In this document: one piece after another, positions 16,413-25,570 of the stretch
Layout: each line of letters opens with the position of its first letter
Position numbering within the stretch: position 1 is the stretch's first letter
Origin: Hanamia caeni
Lineage (GTDB): Bacteria > Bacteroidota > Bacteroidia > Chitinophagales > Chitinophagaceae
Reading direction: 5' to 3'
Assembly: GCF_003721595.1 (NCBI RefSeq)
Contig: NZ_RJJR01000001.1
Location: 620,001-684,000, forward strand
DNA: 64,000 nt
The notes under the pieces: generated by a model
Seen by the model: the letters and a program-made list of their open reading frames with translations, nothing else
What the model was told of the DNA's origin: nothing
Database searches by the model: none
Position numbers and translations under genes: made by a program

Positions 16413-18353
16413 TTAGCCGACTTGTTCTTCGAGCAAAATCATTTTTTCAAAAATTTTTTCATATTCTGCATTGCGCATGCTGAGTTCCTTCAGTTTTTCA
16501 TTATATTTTTTTTCTGCCCCGACAAATTTTTCTTTATCTGAATAAATTTCAGGCAGCGCAAGGTCGGCTTCCAGCTTTCTTTTTTCTTCAGAAAGTTTTG
16601 CAATCAACTGTTCCAACTGTTCGAATTGCCGCTTAACTTTTTGAAATTCTTTTTGCTGTTCCCGGCTTTCCAAAGACGAATTCGTATTTTTCTTTTCCGT
16701 CACTACAGTTTTTTTTTCCGGCTCTTTTTTCTCGGGCTCACTTTTTTCTGCAGCCTTTCTTTCCTGCTTCCATCGTTCCCATTCATCATAAGTGCCCACA
16801 AATTCCTTTATTTTATAATTCTCAATTTCCCAGATTTTATTGGCAGTTTTGTTTACGAAATATCTGTCGTGACTTACCAGAATATAACTTCCTTCATATT
16901 TATTCAATGCTTCTATGAGTAAATCAACCGAATGCATATCCAGGTGATTCGTTGGCTCATCCAGCAAAAGAAAATTGGCCTTGCTCACAATAGTTTTAGC
17001 CAGTGCCACGCGGGCCTTTTCCCCGCCACTTAATACTTTTATTTTTTTATCCACATCGTCGCCGCTAAACAAAAAACACCCTAACAGCGTTCTTAATTCA
17101 AGCTCCGTTTTGCCGCTACCTGAATAATTCATTTCTTCCAAAACGGTATGCTCTATGTTTAGTGCTTCCAACTGGTGTTGTGCGTAAAATGAATCTTTTA
17201 CATTGTGACCTTCAATCCTTTCCCCTTCAAATGGTTCCACTCCGGCAACCATCCTGAGCAATGTTGATTTTCCTTTTCCGTTGGCGCCAATCAAGGCTAT
17301 TTTATCGCCCCTGTTAATTTCTGCGCCGGTATCTTCCACAATCTTCACGTTGCCGAAACTTTTTGTTGCATGCTTCAATGTGCATAAAATTCTTCCTGGC
17401 TGATGGCCAATCGTAAAGTTGATGCGCATATTGGGTCGTTCCAGGTCTGTATTTTCGATGCGCTCTATTTTATCGAGCCGCTTCATAATACTTTGTGCCT
17501 GGGCCGCTTTCGAAGCTTTGGCCTTGAATCTTTCTACAAATTTCTCCTGCTGCCTGATGTAATCCTGCTGATTTTCGTAGGCCCTTTTCTGTAGGTCGAT
17601 TCTAAGCTCTTTTTCCTGGAGGTAATAAGAATAATTCCCGGTATAGAAATGCAATTCCTGCTGGTATAGCTCCACTATTTTGGTAACCATTCTGTCAAGG
17701 AAATAGCGGTCGTGGGATACAATCACCACAGAACCTTTATAATGCTGAAGGTATTTCTCAAGCCATTCAATAGAAGGAAGGTCAAGGTGGTTGGTAGGCT
17801 CATCCAGCAGCAACACATCAGGATTCATTAGTATCATTTTGGCAAGCAAAACGCGCATGCGCCAGCCACCGCTGAATTCCTTATAAGGCCGCTGCAAATC
17901 TGCATTTGCAAAGCCAAGTCCCTGTAATATTTCTTCGGTTTTGTGATGAATGTCGTATCCGCCCAATACTTCTAGTTCGTGCAATTTGTCGCCATATGTA
18001 ATGGCCAAAGATTCATCTGATGTTTTTTCCAATTCAATTCCAATCTGTTCAATTTCTTTTTCCAATGCCTGCACTTTTTCGAACGCGCTTAAGGCTACTT
18101 CAAAAATTGAATCCTCTGTGTCAAAGCTTAACAAATCCTGGTGAAGAAATCCGATAGTGGTTTCTTTCCCCTTTTCAACAGTGCCTGCAGAAGGTAGATA
18201 TTGATTGGTGAGCACTTTTAATAGGGTGGATTTTCCCGTGCCGTTATAACCAATTAAACCGATTCTTTCGTTGGGTTGTATATGCCAGGTTGCATCTTTA
18301 ACAATCACCCTGGCCCCAAATTCGAAGGTGACATTTTGTAAGCCTAATAACAT
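16413..18353 (-). CDS. ABC-F family ATPase (Uup/YdiF-like)
   Basis: A 646-residue cytosolic protein with two ABC ATPase domains and no membrane segments. Walker A GYNGTGKST and GANGKGKST, signature motifs FSGGWRMRVLLAK and LSGGEKARVALAK, and Walker B LLLDEPTNHLD in both halves are intact. The linker between domains (about residues 240-300, AYENQQDYIRQQEKFVERF) is the P-site tRNA interaction motif region. The charged C-terminal tail (540-646) is predicted coiled coil. ABC-F proteins bind the ribosomal E site and rescue stalled ribosomes or protect against antibiotics; the length and C-terminal coil fit the Uup/YdiF housekeeping types more than resistance types. A hairpin precedes the start codon. 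Confidence 0.9.
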   Translation of the reverse strand: MLLGLQNVTFEFGARVIVKDATWHIQPNERIGLIGYNGTGKSTLLKVLTNQYLPSAGTVEKGKETTIGFLHQDLLSFDTEDSIFEVALSAFEKVQALEKEIEQIGIELEKTSDESLAITYGDKLHELEVLGGYDIHHKTEEILQGLGFANADLQRPYKEFSGGWRMRVLLAKMILMNPDVLLLDEPTNHLDLPSIEWLEKYLQHYKGSVVIVSHDRYFLDRMVTKIVELYQQELHFYTGNYSYYLQEKELRIDLQKRAYENQQDYIRQQEKFVERFKAKASKAAQAQSIMKRLDKIERIENTDLERPNMRINFTIGHQPGRILCTLKHATKSFGNVKIVEDTGAEINRGDKIALIGANGKGKSTLLRMVAGVEPFEGERIEGHNVKDSFYAQHQLEALNIEHTVLEEMNYSGSGKTELELRTLLGCFLFSGDDVDKKIKVLSGGEKARVALAKTIVSKANFLLLDEPTNHLDMHSVDLLIEALNKYEGSYILVSHDRYFVNKTANKIWEIENYKIKEFVGTYDEWERWKQERKAAEKSEPEKKEPEKKTVVTEKKNTNSSLESREQQKEFQKVKRQFEQLEQLIAKLSEEKRKLEADLALPEIYSDKEKFVGAEKKYNEKLKELSMRNAEYEKIFEKMILLEEQVG

Positions 18354-18366
18354 AGTAAGAAATAAT

Positions 18367-18388
18367 AAATCTAATTATAGTTAGATTT
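18367..18388 (-). promoter_or_regulatory. Hairpin in the ABC-F leader
   Basis: AAATCTAA (18367-18374) and TTAGATTT (18381-18388) form an 8-bp AT-only stem with a 6-base loop, 13 bases before the ABC-F start codon. On the plus strand it is followed by a T run, but no plus-strand gene reads into it, so a leader structure is more likely than a terminator. Confidence 0.3.
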
Positions 18389-18566
18389 TTTTTAAGCGTG
18401 CAAAATTAAGGTATTAAAGGCACTTTGCCTTTATTCTTATATCGAGAAGATGGGAGAATTTATATTTTAAAGCCAATATTAACAGGCGACGAATTGCTTT
18501 TCTGATTATGCGTTTTATGAATTGAAAAAGAATATGGGTTTTATTTATTTATCAGAAGTAAAAATT

Positions 18567-19355
18567 TTACTTAAACCTTCTTCCGACAATTACTTTGAAA
18601 ATATTTTTATCAGTTCCGGAAGTAAATCCGAAGCCATAACCTGCATTGAATTCCCATTTGGGAGAGACATTTAAATCGACTGCTAAAAATAGTTGTTGTT
18701 GCTGTTCATCCCAATTATAGACATTATTAAGCGGTCCAAGAGATCCGTAATATTCAAATCCGGGCAGAAAGGCTTTGGTAACAGCATAACTTGCTTTGAA
18801 ATTGGGTGAAAAAATAAAACCTTCTGCCGTTCCGGGCCCCTTCAGAGATTTATCAAAAGTGGGATTAAAAGATAAATATAGCTTGCTCCATTGCTTATCG
18901 ATGATAGGCCTTATTTCTATTGACCATGTATCTTCACTATACTTGCTGTTTTGAAAACCGAATTCTGCTGAAAGGCTTAGTCCTACAGGCAAATCATAGC
19001 TTTTAGGAATAGCAATTCTGGGCCTAAGGTGGCTACCTACATAATTGGTACGACCGTTGTTGCCTATTGAATTAAAAAAATAAAAGCCTAGCTCAAACCA
19101 TTTATCAAACCCGTGAGTAATTTCAATCGTTTCGTGGAAAACATGATTGGTTGGTAAAACACCGTTTATCTTTTCTTTTGACCCGTCAAAAGTAAAATTG
19201 CTGTGAAGCTCGACCATGGTATTTTTTGGTTCGACAAGATCTGAACCATAAACCTGTATCTCATAATTATCCTGTGCATGAACAGTTGATGCAAAAAGTG
19301 AAAACAGAAGTAGAATTAAAATTAAAAAGCCATTCCTGAAAAGATTTCTTCTCAT
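18567..19355 (-). CDS. Putative outer-membrane beta-barrel protein
   Basis: A 262-residue exported protein whose signal peptide ends at STVHAQDN. The mature part is a series of alternating polar/hydrophobic strands with aromatic ends (FELGFYFFNSIG, LSLSAEFGFQNSKY, LYLSFNPTFDKS, FNAGYGFGFTSG) and ends in FKVIVGRRFK. This is the look of a 10- to 12-stranded outer-membrane barrel of the transporter-like or MetA-pathway type. No enzyme motif is seen. It lies 41 bases downstream of mqnE on the same strand and may be co-transcribed with it. The ligand is unknown. Confidence 0.65.
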   Translation of the reverse strand: MRRNLFRNGFLILILLLFSLFASTVHAQDNYEIQVYGSDLVEPKNTMVELHSNFTFDGSKEKINGVLPTNHVFHETIEITHGFDKWFELGFYFFNSIGNNGRTNYVGSHLRPRIAIPKSYDLPVGLSLSAEFGFQNSKYSEDTWSIEIRPIIDKQWSKLYLSFNPTFDKSLKGPGTAEGFIFSPNFKASYAVTKAFLPGFEYYGSLGPLNNVYNWDEQQQQLFLAVDLNVSPKWEFNAGYGFGFTSGTDKNIFKVIVGRRFK

Positions 19356-19396
19356 TTTTTGATTATTGCAAATTTGATTATGCTTCGTTCATAATA

Positions 19397-20578
19397 TCAA
19401 TTAAGCGTAACATCAAATTCTACATCTTTTTTTGTTGCAAAACTTTTTATTTCGTTGTACAATGTATCCCTTTCTACAGCTTCGCGACCAGCTTGCGAGA
19501 TGAGCATTACCAATTCATCGGTGCTCATTTCGGGAGTTTGTTCTTCGCTTCCAGCCATTGAATAGATTTTAGTGGAATCATCGATGGTACCATCAATGTC
19601 ATCTACGCCAAAAGATAGGGACATCTGTGCGTTTTGCCGTCCAAGCATTGGCCAATACGCCTTTAAATGCGGAAAATTATCTAAATAAATTCGTGCCACG
19701 GCATACATTTTCATGTCTTCCACAATGGATGATTCGGGAACATTGCTCATGTCGTTATTCTTATTGCGGAATTTTAGTGGAATGAATGTATTAAAGCCAT
19801 GCGTTTTATCCTGCAAATTTCTCAAGCGGCTCATGTGGTCAATCCGGTGGCTGTAATTTTCAATGTGGCCGTAAAGCATGGTGGCATTGGTACTCATTCC
19901 TAAAAGATGTGCTTCTTCATGAATTTTCAACCAGCCTTCCGCGTCTACCTTATCATGACAAATTTCTTTTCTTATTTCCGGTGCAAAAATTTCTGCGCCG
20001 CCACCGGGCATGGATTGCAAACCTGCATCGTGCAATTTCTTCATGCCTTCCCTGACAGATAACTTTGCTTTGCGAAACATGTAATCCAATTCTACAGCCG
20101 TAAATCCTTTTACATGTAATGCCGGCCTATGTGCCTTAATGCCGGCGATTAAATCGCAAAAGAAATCGAGATTTAGTTTTGGATGAACGCCACCCACAAT
20201 GTGGACTTCTGTAATCGGCTTGCCATCATAACTTTTTACAATATCCAGCATCTGTTCTTTGCTTAACACCCAGCCTTCTTCCCGATGCGCATACAAACGG
20301 GAGTAAGAGCAAAATTTGCAGGCAAACACACACACATTGGTGGGTTCGATATGAAAGTTCCTGTTAAAATAAGTTTTGTCGCCATGCTTTTTTTCCCTGA
20401 TGTAATTGGCGAGTGTAGCGCTCAGCCCCAGGCTTGCTTTTTCGAAGAGAAACAGTGCTTCGTCATCTGATATTCTTTCTTTGCGGGCAACTTTTTCGGC
20501 GATTTTTGAAAATGATTTTCCCTTAGGTAACGCATTAATTAATGCCAATAACTCTTCTTCGCGGTTTATATTTTCCAT
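19397..20578 (-). CDS. mqnE: Aminofutalosine synthase (radical SAM)
   Basis: A 393-residue radical SAM enzyme. The Fe-S cluster motif C-V-F-A-C-K-F-C follows HIEPTN, the pattern that separates MqnE from its relatives MqnC and CofH. The GGVHPKL, GGGAEIFAPEIR and ATMLYGH segments also fit. MqnE joins 3-enolpyruvylbenzoate (the MqnA product) to SAM-derived adenosine to form aminofutalosine. Together with mqnA at 4836 this supports futalosine-route menaquinone synthesis. MqnC is the main alternative; the HxxPTN motif and the length favour MqnE. Confidence 0.85.
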   Translation of the reverse strand: MENINREEELLALINALPKGKSFSKIAEKVARKERISDDEALFLFEKASLGLSATLANYIREKKHGDKTYFNRNFHIEPTNVCVFACKFCSYSRLYAHREEGWVLSKEQMLDIVKSYDGKPITEVHIVGGVHPKLNLDFFCDLIAGIKAHRPALHVKGFTAVELDYMFRKAKLSVREGMKKLHDAGLQSMPGGGAEIFAPEIRKEICHDKVDAEGWLKIHEEAHLLGMSTNATMLYGHIENYSHRIDHMSRLRNLQDKTHGFNTFIPLKFRNKNNDMSNVPESSIVEDMKMYAVARIYLDNFPHLKAYWPMLGRQNAQMSLSFGVDDIDGTIDDSTKIYSMAGSEEQTPEMSTDELVMLISQAGREAVERDTLYNEIKSFATKKDVEFDVTLN

Positions 20579-20690
20579 AAGGCGAAATTACAAAGATTGG
20601 ATATAGAAAATAAAATACGAAATGCAGAGGCTGATAAACCGATTGTTTTTCGCCTGTATTTTACATGGGATTTAAGAAAAAAGCGAACGC

Positions 20691-20777
20691 AATAGTAAAG
20701 CAATAAGTATCTGCAATTTTTACTTTGTCGTTGAACAGACTTATTCTAAACGAAATTATTCTTATTGCTTTACTATT
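20691..20777. repeat. Perfect 17-bp inverted repeat over the protease gene's stop codon
   Basis: AATAGTAAAGCAATAAG at 20691-20707 has its exact reverse complement at 20761-20777, with 53 bases between. The right arm contains the last codons and TAA of the protease gene. On the minus strand the left arm is followed by GCGTTCGC and six Ts, so the structure could help end transcription. The core AGTAAAGCAA recurs at three other intergenic sites. Confidence 0.75.
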
Positions 20778-23700
20778 TTTTGCACCACAGTTTTGTCGGT
20801 ATAAAATAACTTAAGAATGTAAACTCCGGGGGGCGGCGTACTGAAATCAATATTCATTTCCGTGTATGCCTTACCGTAATAATCTCTTGCCCAAACCTGC
20901 TGGCCGATTGAATTGTAGATTCGTGCTGATTGCAAAGTGACCGGCACTTCATAATTTCTTATAACGAACTGCTGATGGAAAGGATTTGGATAAATCAAAT
21001 ATCCTTGCTGTTTTAACCTTGCTGGTACAGTAATTCCAAATAAATTAATATTATCCAAATAAAGATTATTTTGTTTGTTTCCTTTAAAAACAAAATATAC
21101 CTGGAAGTCATTATGGCCTACATCATTGAACAGGTTCAATTTTACATTTTGCCATCCATTGGCTGTAGGAACAAAGTTGGGCTGGTAGCCTGAAACAGTT
21201 TGCAGATCGGTTCCATATTTTTTCCAAGCAGTAGTAAAAGTCTGCCCGCAATCTGTCGTCACCAGCATCATAAGCGTATCTGCCTGTGATGAAGAATTTC
21301 CTGCAGAATATGCATAATCAAAAGAAACATAAATAGAATCAAAATCAGCGCTGCCAGGAACCAGGCCGGATACCAGTTTATCCGTGGTGCCGTACGACGC
21401 TGCATTGAAATTATTAATGAACGCAGAGGCTGCTCCTGTTTTAGACGCTGAAGTAGTTCGCTGCCAGGTAATATCGCCTTCTGTATTTTCAACCGACCAT
21501 CCGGCAGGAGGGAATGTTGAGCTTTCAAAGCCTTCGGTCACGGGCAGATTAATTTTCCCTGTTACAAAGAATGATTTCCGCAGGGTGTCATTTAAAGGTG
21601 ATTCATCGCCGGAACCGGATGAAGAAACCGGATCGGATGTGTACACTTTAATAGATTGCTGCCCTCCCGGAGGTGTAAATACATTCAACGGAACGGTCAT
21701 GGTTGCATCTGGTGCCAGGGAAACCCCGGTAACTGAAGTGGTTGCCACAGCTCCGTTATTTAACTGGTAAGAAACCTTGAAGCTGGTGATAGGTGAAAAG
21801 CCGACATTTTTGATGGTAGCTACCGGAGTAACAGGTTTCTCACATTCTATTGAGGCTGGCGGGTTTACTGAAACAATTGTAAGGTCTCTTGATGTTTCCT
21901 GCTTAATATTTATATTGTCAATAAAAATATTATTTCCATAATCGCTGACATTTCTGAATTTAATAATCAGACTTTGCGAAGCCAGGGAAGCTCCATCAAT
22001 TACAATTTTTTGATTTTTCCAATCTGCTGCAGCAGGATTTGTATATCCGTTGCTTGAGGTTCCCGCTGTGGAAAGGGAGGCGCCCGCCTTATTAAAATAG
22101 GCTTTAAATGTTGCGCCGCAATCTGTTGAAATTAAAACCTGCAGGCTGTCATTGTAGCCGTTATCAGGATAATTTTTATGCGCAAGATCAAAGGTGATTA
22201 TTACGGGGTCAGCATTCGCCAGGTTAATTTTAGGCAATTGAATATCGTCAATAGCGCCCACAGAATTACCGTTGTAATTATCAATAAAAATAGAATGGGC
22301 GCTGTTGCTGCCGGGAGTGGTTTTTGCCCATGTTACATCGTTATTTGGATTGATTATAAACCATCCCTTGGGAGGGAAGGTGCTGTTCTCAAAGCCCTCG
22401 GAAACCGGCAGTGAAATGGAAGCGGGAACAGTAAGTGTAACTGATAAAGTATCGTTCGAAGGAACTTCATCTGCTGAGGCTCCATTGGGTTTACCGGTAA
22501 AAAATTTAAATACATTGGTTCCGCCCGCAACTGTAACAGATGGGAGCGTTATCACCTGTGTGGCACCGCTTTTCAGATTTACAGAAAACGTTTTTGTAAC
22601 CGGTGTGCCATTATTCAAAATATAGCCCACGGTGATACTGGTGAGGGTGGTAAGGCCATTATTTTTAATCAACACTTTTGGAACAAAATTACCTTCGCAA
22701 CTGATGATATCAGGGTAATAAACAGAAGAGCAGCCGGAACTTTCATATCCGCCGGGATTGACAGAGACAACTGGCGAAGCGTCAATATTTACAGGGTTTT
22801 CAGGTAATTGACCTCCCAAAGAAGTGAGCAGTCCCTTTTCATAGGTGTTTAAAACATACTCCATTCTTTCCACCTGCTTTTTAGTAAACATATTATAACA
22901 ATCATCAGAAGTGTAATCCATAAAATTTTCATACATGATGCCCGGCGCAACGGGGGTGCAGCTATCCGTTTTTATACCGGAAAGACATCCGCTGGATGCT
23001 ATGCTTTGATTAGGGGTATCGCCAATGTCGTTTGCTGTATTTCCTTTTCCCGGCGGATTGTATAAGCTTGCAGGCAACGTATAAGATGAACCATCTGTAG
23101 TCAACGCACGAAAATCATCTCCGCTACAAGTATTGGAGGAATTCTCATCATCGCCCCAAATATGATTGATGCCGAAATAATGTCCAAGCTCATGAACAAT
23201 GGTTCTGCCTTTATTGTATTGATCCACATTGCATGGGCTAACTCCAAATCCCAGAATATTGCAAAAGACGCCATCATCAATCGGGTTGCCGCTTCCGGGA
23301 ATTTGAGTGTATCCCAGCACATTCCCTCCGGAAACGTTTCCTACCCAGATATTAATGTACGAATTGGGATCCCACGCGTCGGCACCACCCAGCGATTTCC
23401 TTTTAATAGAATCAAGTACATTGTCCGGATTTCCCTTGGTATTGCTAAACACTCTTTCTATCCCATTGGTGAGCTTTCCGGAGGGAGTTCTTTTTGCTAA
23501 CACAAACCGGATGTTGGAATGGCCTCGCAACGCCAAAAAAGCAGCAGGAAGTTTGGTAGTGTCCGGGTTTAAACCTGCATAATCGGTGTTCATTGCATCT
23601 ATCTGTGATTGCACTGCTTCATCAGTCACCTGGTACGGATTGGGAAGCACAATGTGAAAAACCACAGGCAGGTAAACAAGATTTTGTAAACGTTTCGGCG

Positions 23701-23917
23701 CGCGAAGGCCTTTATTAGGTGGCAACGCGGAGAGCCGTTCCGCCATTATTTTTCTCTCAGGAAATTTTTCAAAAAGCATTTTGACCCTTTGGTCAGTTGC
23801 GCATCTTACCATTGGCTGTTCCTTATTCACAGGTGGCAGCGGTCCGGTTATTTGTGAAAAGCTGTTTAATTGAAAGGAAAATAATAATAAGTTTATAAAA
23901 AGGATTTTTCTTAACAC
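20762..23917 (-). CDS. Secreted M43 (pappalysin-type) metalloprotease with T9SS sorting tail
   Basis: A 1051-residue exported protein. A signal peptide covers about 21 residues (ends NSFSQ) and is followed by a propeptide-like region. The peptidase domain holds the zinc motif H-E-L-G-H-Y-F-G-I-N-H near residue 242, and a downstream NFMDY Met-turn, as in M43 metzincins. After it come CARDB-like and adhesion-type beta-sandwich modules in two repeats, each with an LPVxEGFE(N/S)STFPP start (about residues 503 and 790) of the choice-of-anchor type. The last 80 residues begin with the YPNPF motif and end in VQKIVKQ, the type A sorting domain for type IX secretion. It is probably surface-exposed or released to digest proteins. 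The stop codon lies inside an inverted repeat. Confidence 0.92.
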   Translation of the reverse strand: MLRKILFINLLLFSFQLNSFSQITGPLPPVNKEQPMVRCATDQRVKMLFEKFPERKIMAERLSALPPNKGLRAPKRLQNLVYLPVVFHIVLPNPYQVTDEAVQSQIDAMNTDYAGLNPDTTKLPAAFLALRGHSNIRFVLAKRTPSGKLTNGIERVFSNTKGNPDNVLDSIKRKSLGGADAWDPNSYINIWVGNVSGGNVLGYTQIPGSGNPIDDGVFCNILGFGVSPCNVDQYNKGRTIVHELGHYFGINHIWGDDENSSNTCSGDDFRALTTDGSSYTLPASLYNPPGKGNTANDIGDTPNQSIASSGCLSGIKTDSCTPVAPGIMYENFMDYTSDDCYNMFTKKQVERMEYVLNTYEKGLLTSLGGQLPENPVNIDASPVVSVNPGGYESSGCSSVYYPDIISCEGNFVPKVLIKNNGLTTLTSITVGYILNNGTPVTKTFSVNLKSGATQVITLPSVTVAGGTNVFKFFTGKPNGASADEVPSNDTLSVTLTVPASISLPVSEGFENSTFPPKGWFIINPNNDVTWAKTTPGSNSAHSIFIDNYNGNSVGAIDDIQLPKINLANADPVIITFDLAHKNYPDNGYNDSLQVLISTDCGATFKAYFNKAGASLSTAGTSSNGYTNPAAADWKNQKIVIDGASLASQSLIIKFRNVSDYGNNIFIDNINIKQETSRDLTIVSVNPPASIECEKPVTPVATIKNVGFSPITSFKVSYQLNNGAVATTSVTGVSLAPDATMTVPLNVFTPPGGQQSIKVYTSDPVSSSGSGDESPLNDTLRKSFFVTGKINLPVTEGFESSTFPPAGWSVENTEGDITWQRTTSASKTGAASAFINNFNAASYGTTDKLVSGLVPGSADFDSIYVSFDYAYSAGNSSSQADTLMMLVTTDCGQTFTTAWKKYGTDLQTVSGYQPNFVPTANGWQNVKLNLFNDVGHNDFQVYFVFKGNKQNNLYLDNINLFGITVPARLKQQGYLIYPNPFHQQFVIRNYEVPVTLQSARIYNSIGQQVWARDYYGKAYTEMNIDFSTPPPGVYILKLFYTDKTVVQKIVKQ

Positions 23918-24066
23918 CCGGATAGATTTATAATTATTGTTGAGTGAAAATAGGGGAAAAATTTAAAGATGCAAAGTAGCGATTTAACTTTAAATTGAAT
24001 TTCAGGCTTTAATTTAATGATTCAGTTTTTTACTGATATTTCAGGATTAGCCAGTTTAAAAAATGA

Positions 24067-24074
24067 TAGATTTG
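24067..24074 (+). promoter_or_regulatory. -7 box upstream of the nupG-like gene
   Basis: TAGATTTG matches TAnnTTTG exactly, 49 bases before the ATG. The nearest TTTC (24039-24042) is 24 bases upstream, longer than the usual spacing, so support is moderate. Confidence 0.4.
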
Positions 24075-24123
24075 ATTTTTATTTGTTAGGATTTTTCAAT
24101 AGAAGATCTATAAAAGAAAGTTA

Positions 24124-25413
24124 ATGAAGAATATTAAGTTGCGCCTTATTGTAATGAACTTTTTACAATTCTTTGTCTGGGGTTCATGGCTTATCACTAT
24201 TGGCGCTTACTGGTTTCAGACCAAACATTGGTCAGGAACTGAGTTCGGAGCCCTGTTTTCTACTATGGGCATTGCTTCTTTATTTATGCCGTCCATTGCC
24301 GGAATTATTGCTGACAAATGGGTGAACGCTGAAAAATTATATGGCGTTTTCCATCTGTGTGGCGCAATCATTCTTTTTACTTTGCCAATGATAGATGATC
24401 CGTTCGTCATGTTTTGGGTAATGCTTTTAAATATGATGTTTTACATGCCCACCATTTCTCTCGCTATTGCCATTGCTTACTCGGCGCTAAAAAGGGACGG
24501 TAAAGATGTGGTAACTCATTATCCGCCTATCAGGGTTTATGGTACGATTGGATTTATCGTCGCACTATGGGTGGTGAGCTTATTGCATATTGAAACAACT
24601 GCCGAACAATTTTATGTGGCTTCAATAGCATCACTCGTTCTCGGCTTATATGCTTTTACTTTACCAAAATGCCCGCCAATGCTTAACAGCCGGGTTAAAA
24701 AATCATTAGCCGATGCTTTAGGACTACAATCTTTTGCATTATTTAAGAATAGGAAAATGGCGGTTTTCTTTCTTTTTGCGATGTTGTTAGGCGCAGCTTT
24801 GCAGTTGACTAATGCCTATGGTGATACATTCCTACATGATTTTGCCAACATTCCTGCTTATAAAAATTTAATAGCCGTAAAATATCCTGCTATCATTATG
24901 AGCATCTCGCAGGTATCTGAAACACTCTTTATTTTAGCGATACCTTTTTTTCTGAAAAGATTTGGTATCAAAAAAGTAATGCTCATCAGTATGTTCGCCT
25001 GGTTCTTCCGGTTTGGGCTGTTTGCCTATGGCAATCCCGGGGATGGATTATGGATGATTATTTTATCGTGCATCGTGTATGGAATGGCGTTTGATTTTTT
25101 CAATATATCGGGCTCTCTTTTTGTTGAATCCCAAACCGACCCTTCGATACGTGCCAGTGCCCAGGGGCTTTTTATGATGATGACAAATGGCGTAGGTGCT
25201 GTGTTGGGCAGTTCCATCAGCGGCATTATTATCGACCGGTTTTATACTAACCCGGATAACAGCAAGGACTGGCACGGCATCTGGACGTCTTTTTCGCTTT
25301 ACGCACTGGCGGTGGCCATCCTTTTTATGTTCCTCTTTAAGCACAAACATGATCCCGCCGAAATAAATCAACAGCTTCATGAAGAGCCTAAATTAATTAT
25401 GGAAGAGAAATGA
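24124..25413 (+). CDS. NupG-like nucleoside/sugar:H+ symporter (MFS)
   Basis: A 429-residue membrane protein with about 12 transmembrane helices. The start MKNIKLRLIVMNFLQFFVWGSWLITIGAYW is characteristic of the nucleoside:H+ symporter group of the major facilitator superfamily, and FMPSIAGIIADKW is the loop after helix 2. E. coli NupG carries nucleosides, but Bacteroidota members often sit in sugar loci and may carry sugars. Here the following genes (sugar isomerase, PfkB kinase, GH32) suggest a sucrose- or fructose-type substrate; this is inference. The gene ends 157 bases before the isomerase gene. Confidence 0.82.
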   Translation: MKNIKLRLIVMNFLQFFVWGSWLITIGAYWFQTKHWSGTEFGALFSTMGIASLFMPSIAGIIADKWVNAEKLYGVFHLCGAIILFTLPMIDDPFVMFWVMLLNMMFYMPTISLAIAIAYSALKRDGKDVVTHYPPIRVYGTIGFIVALWVVSLLHIETTAEQFYVASIASLVLGLYAFTLPKCPPMLNSRVKKSLADALGLQSFALFKNRKMAVFFLFAMLLGAALQLTNAYGDTFLHDFANIPAYKNLIAVKYPAIIMSISQVSETLFILAIPFFLKRFGIKKVMLISMFAWFFRFGLFAYGNPGDGLWMIILSCIVYGMAFDFFNISGSLFVESQTDPSIRASAQGLFMMMTNGVGAVLGSSISGIIIDRFYTNPDNSKDWHGIWTSFSLYALAVAILFMFLFKHKHDPAEINQQLHEEPKLIMEEK

Positions 25414-25486
25414 TGCGGCTTTAGTTTTTAAATCAATGGCGAAGAAAGGTGTGCGAAGTTTTTGTAATTAGAAAATATTTTCAAAT

Positions 25487-25496
25487 AGTAAAGCAA
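25487..25496 (+). repeat. Dispersed motif AGTAAAGCAA
   Basis: One of at least five copies in the window. Here it is extended to AATAGTAAAGCAA, shared with both arms of the inverted repeat at 20691-20777. It lies 74 bases before the isomerase start. Confidence 0.5.
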
Positions 25497-25570
25497 CAAA
25501 TTTTGCTTATTTCTATTTTCATTATTAATTAATTGCTAAATTGCTCTACTTAAAAATTAAAACGTATAAA

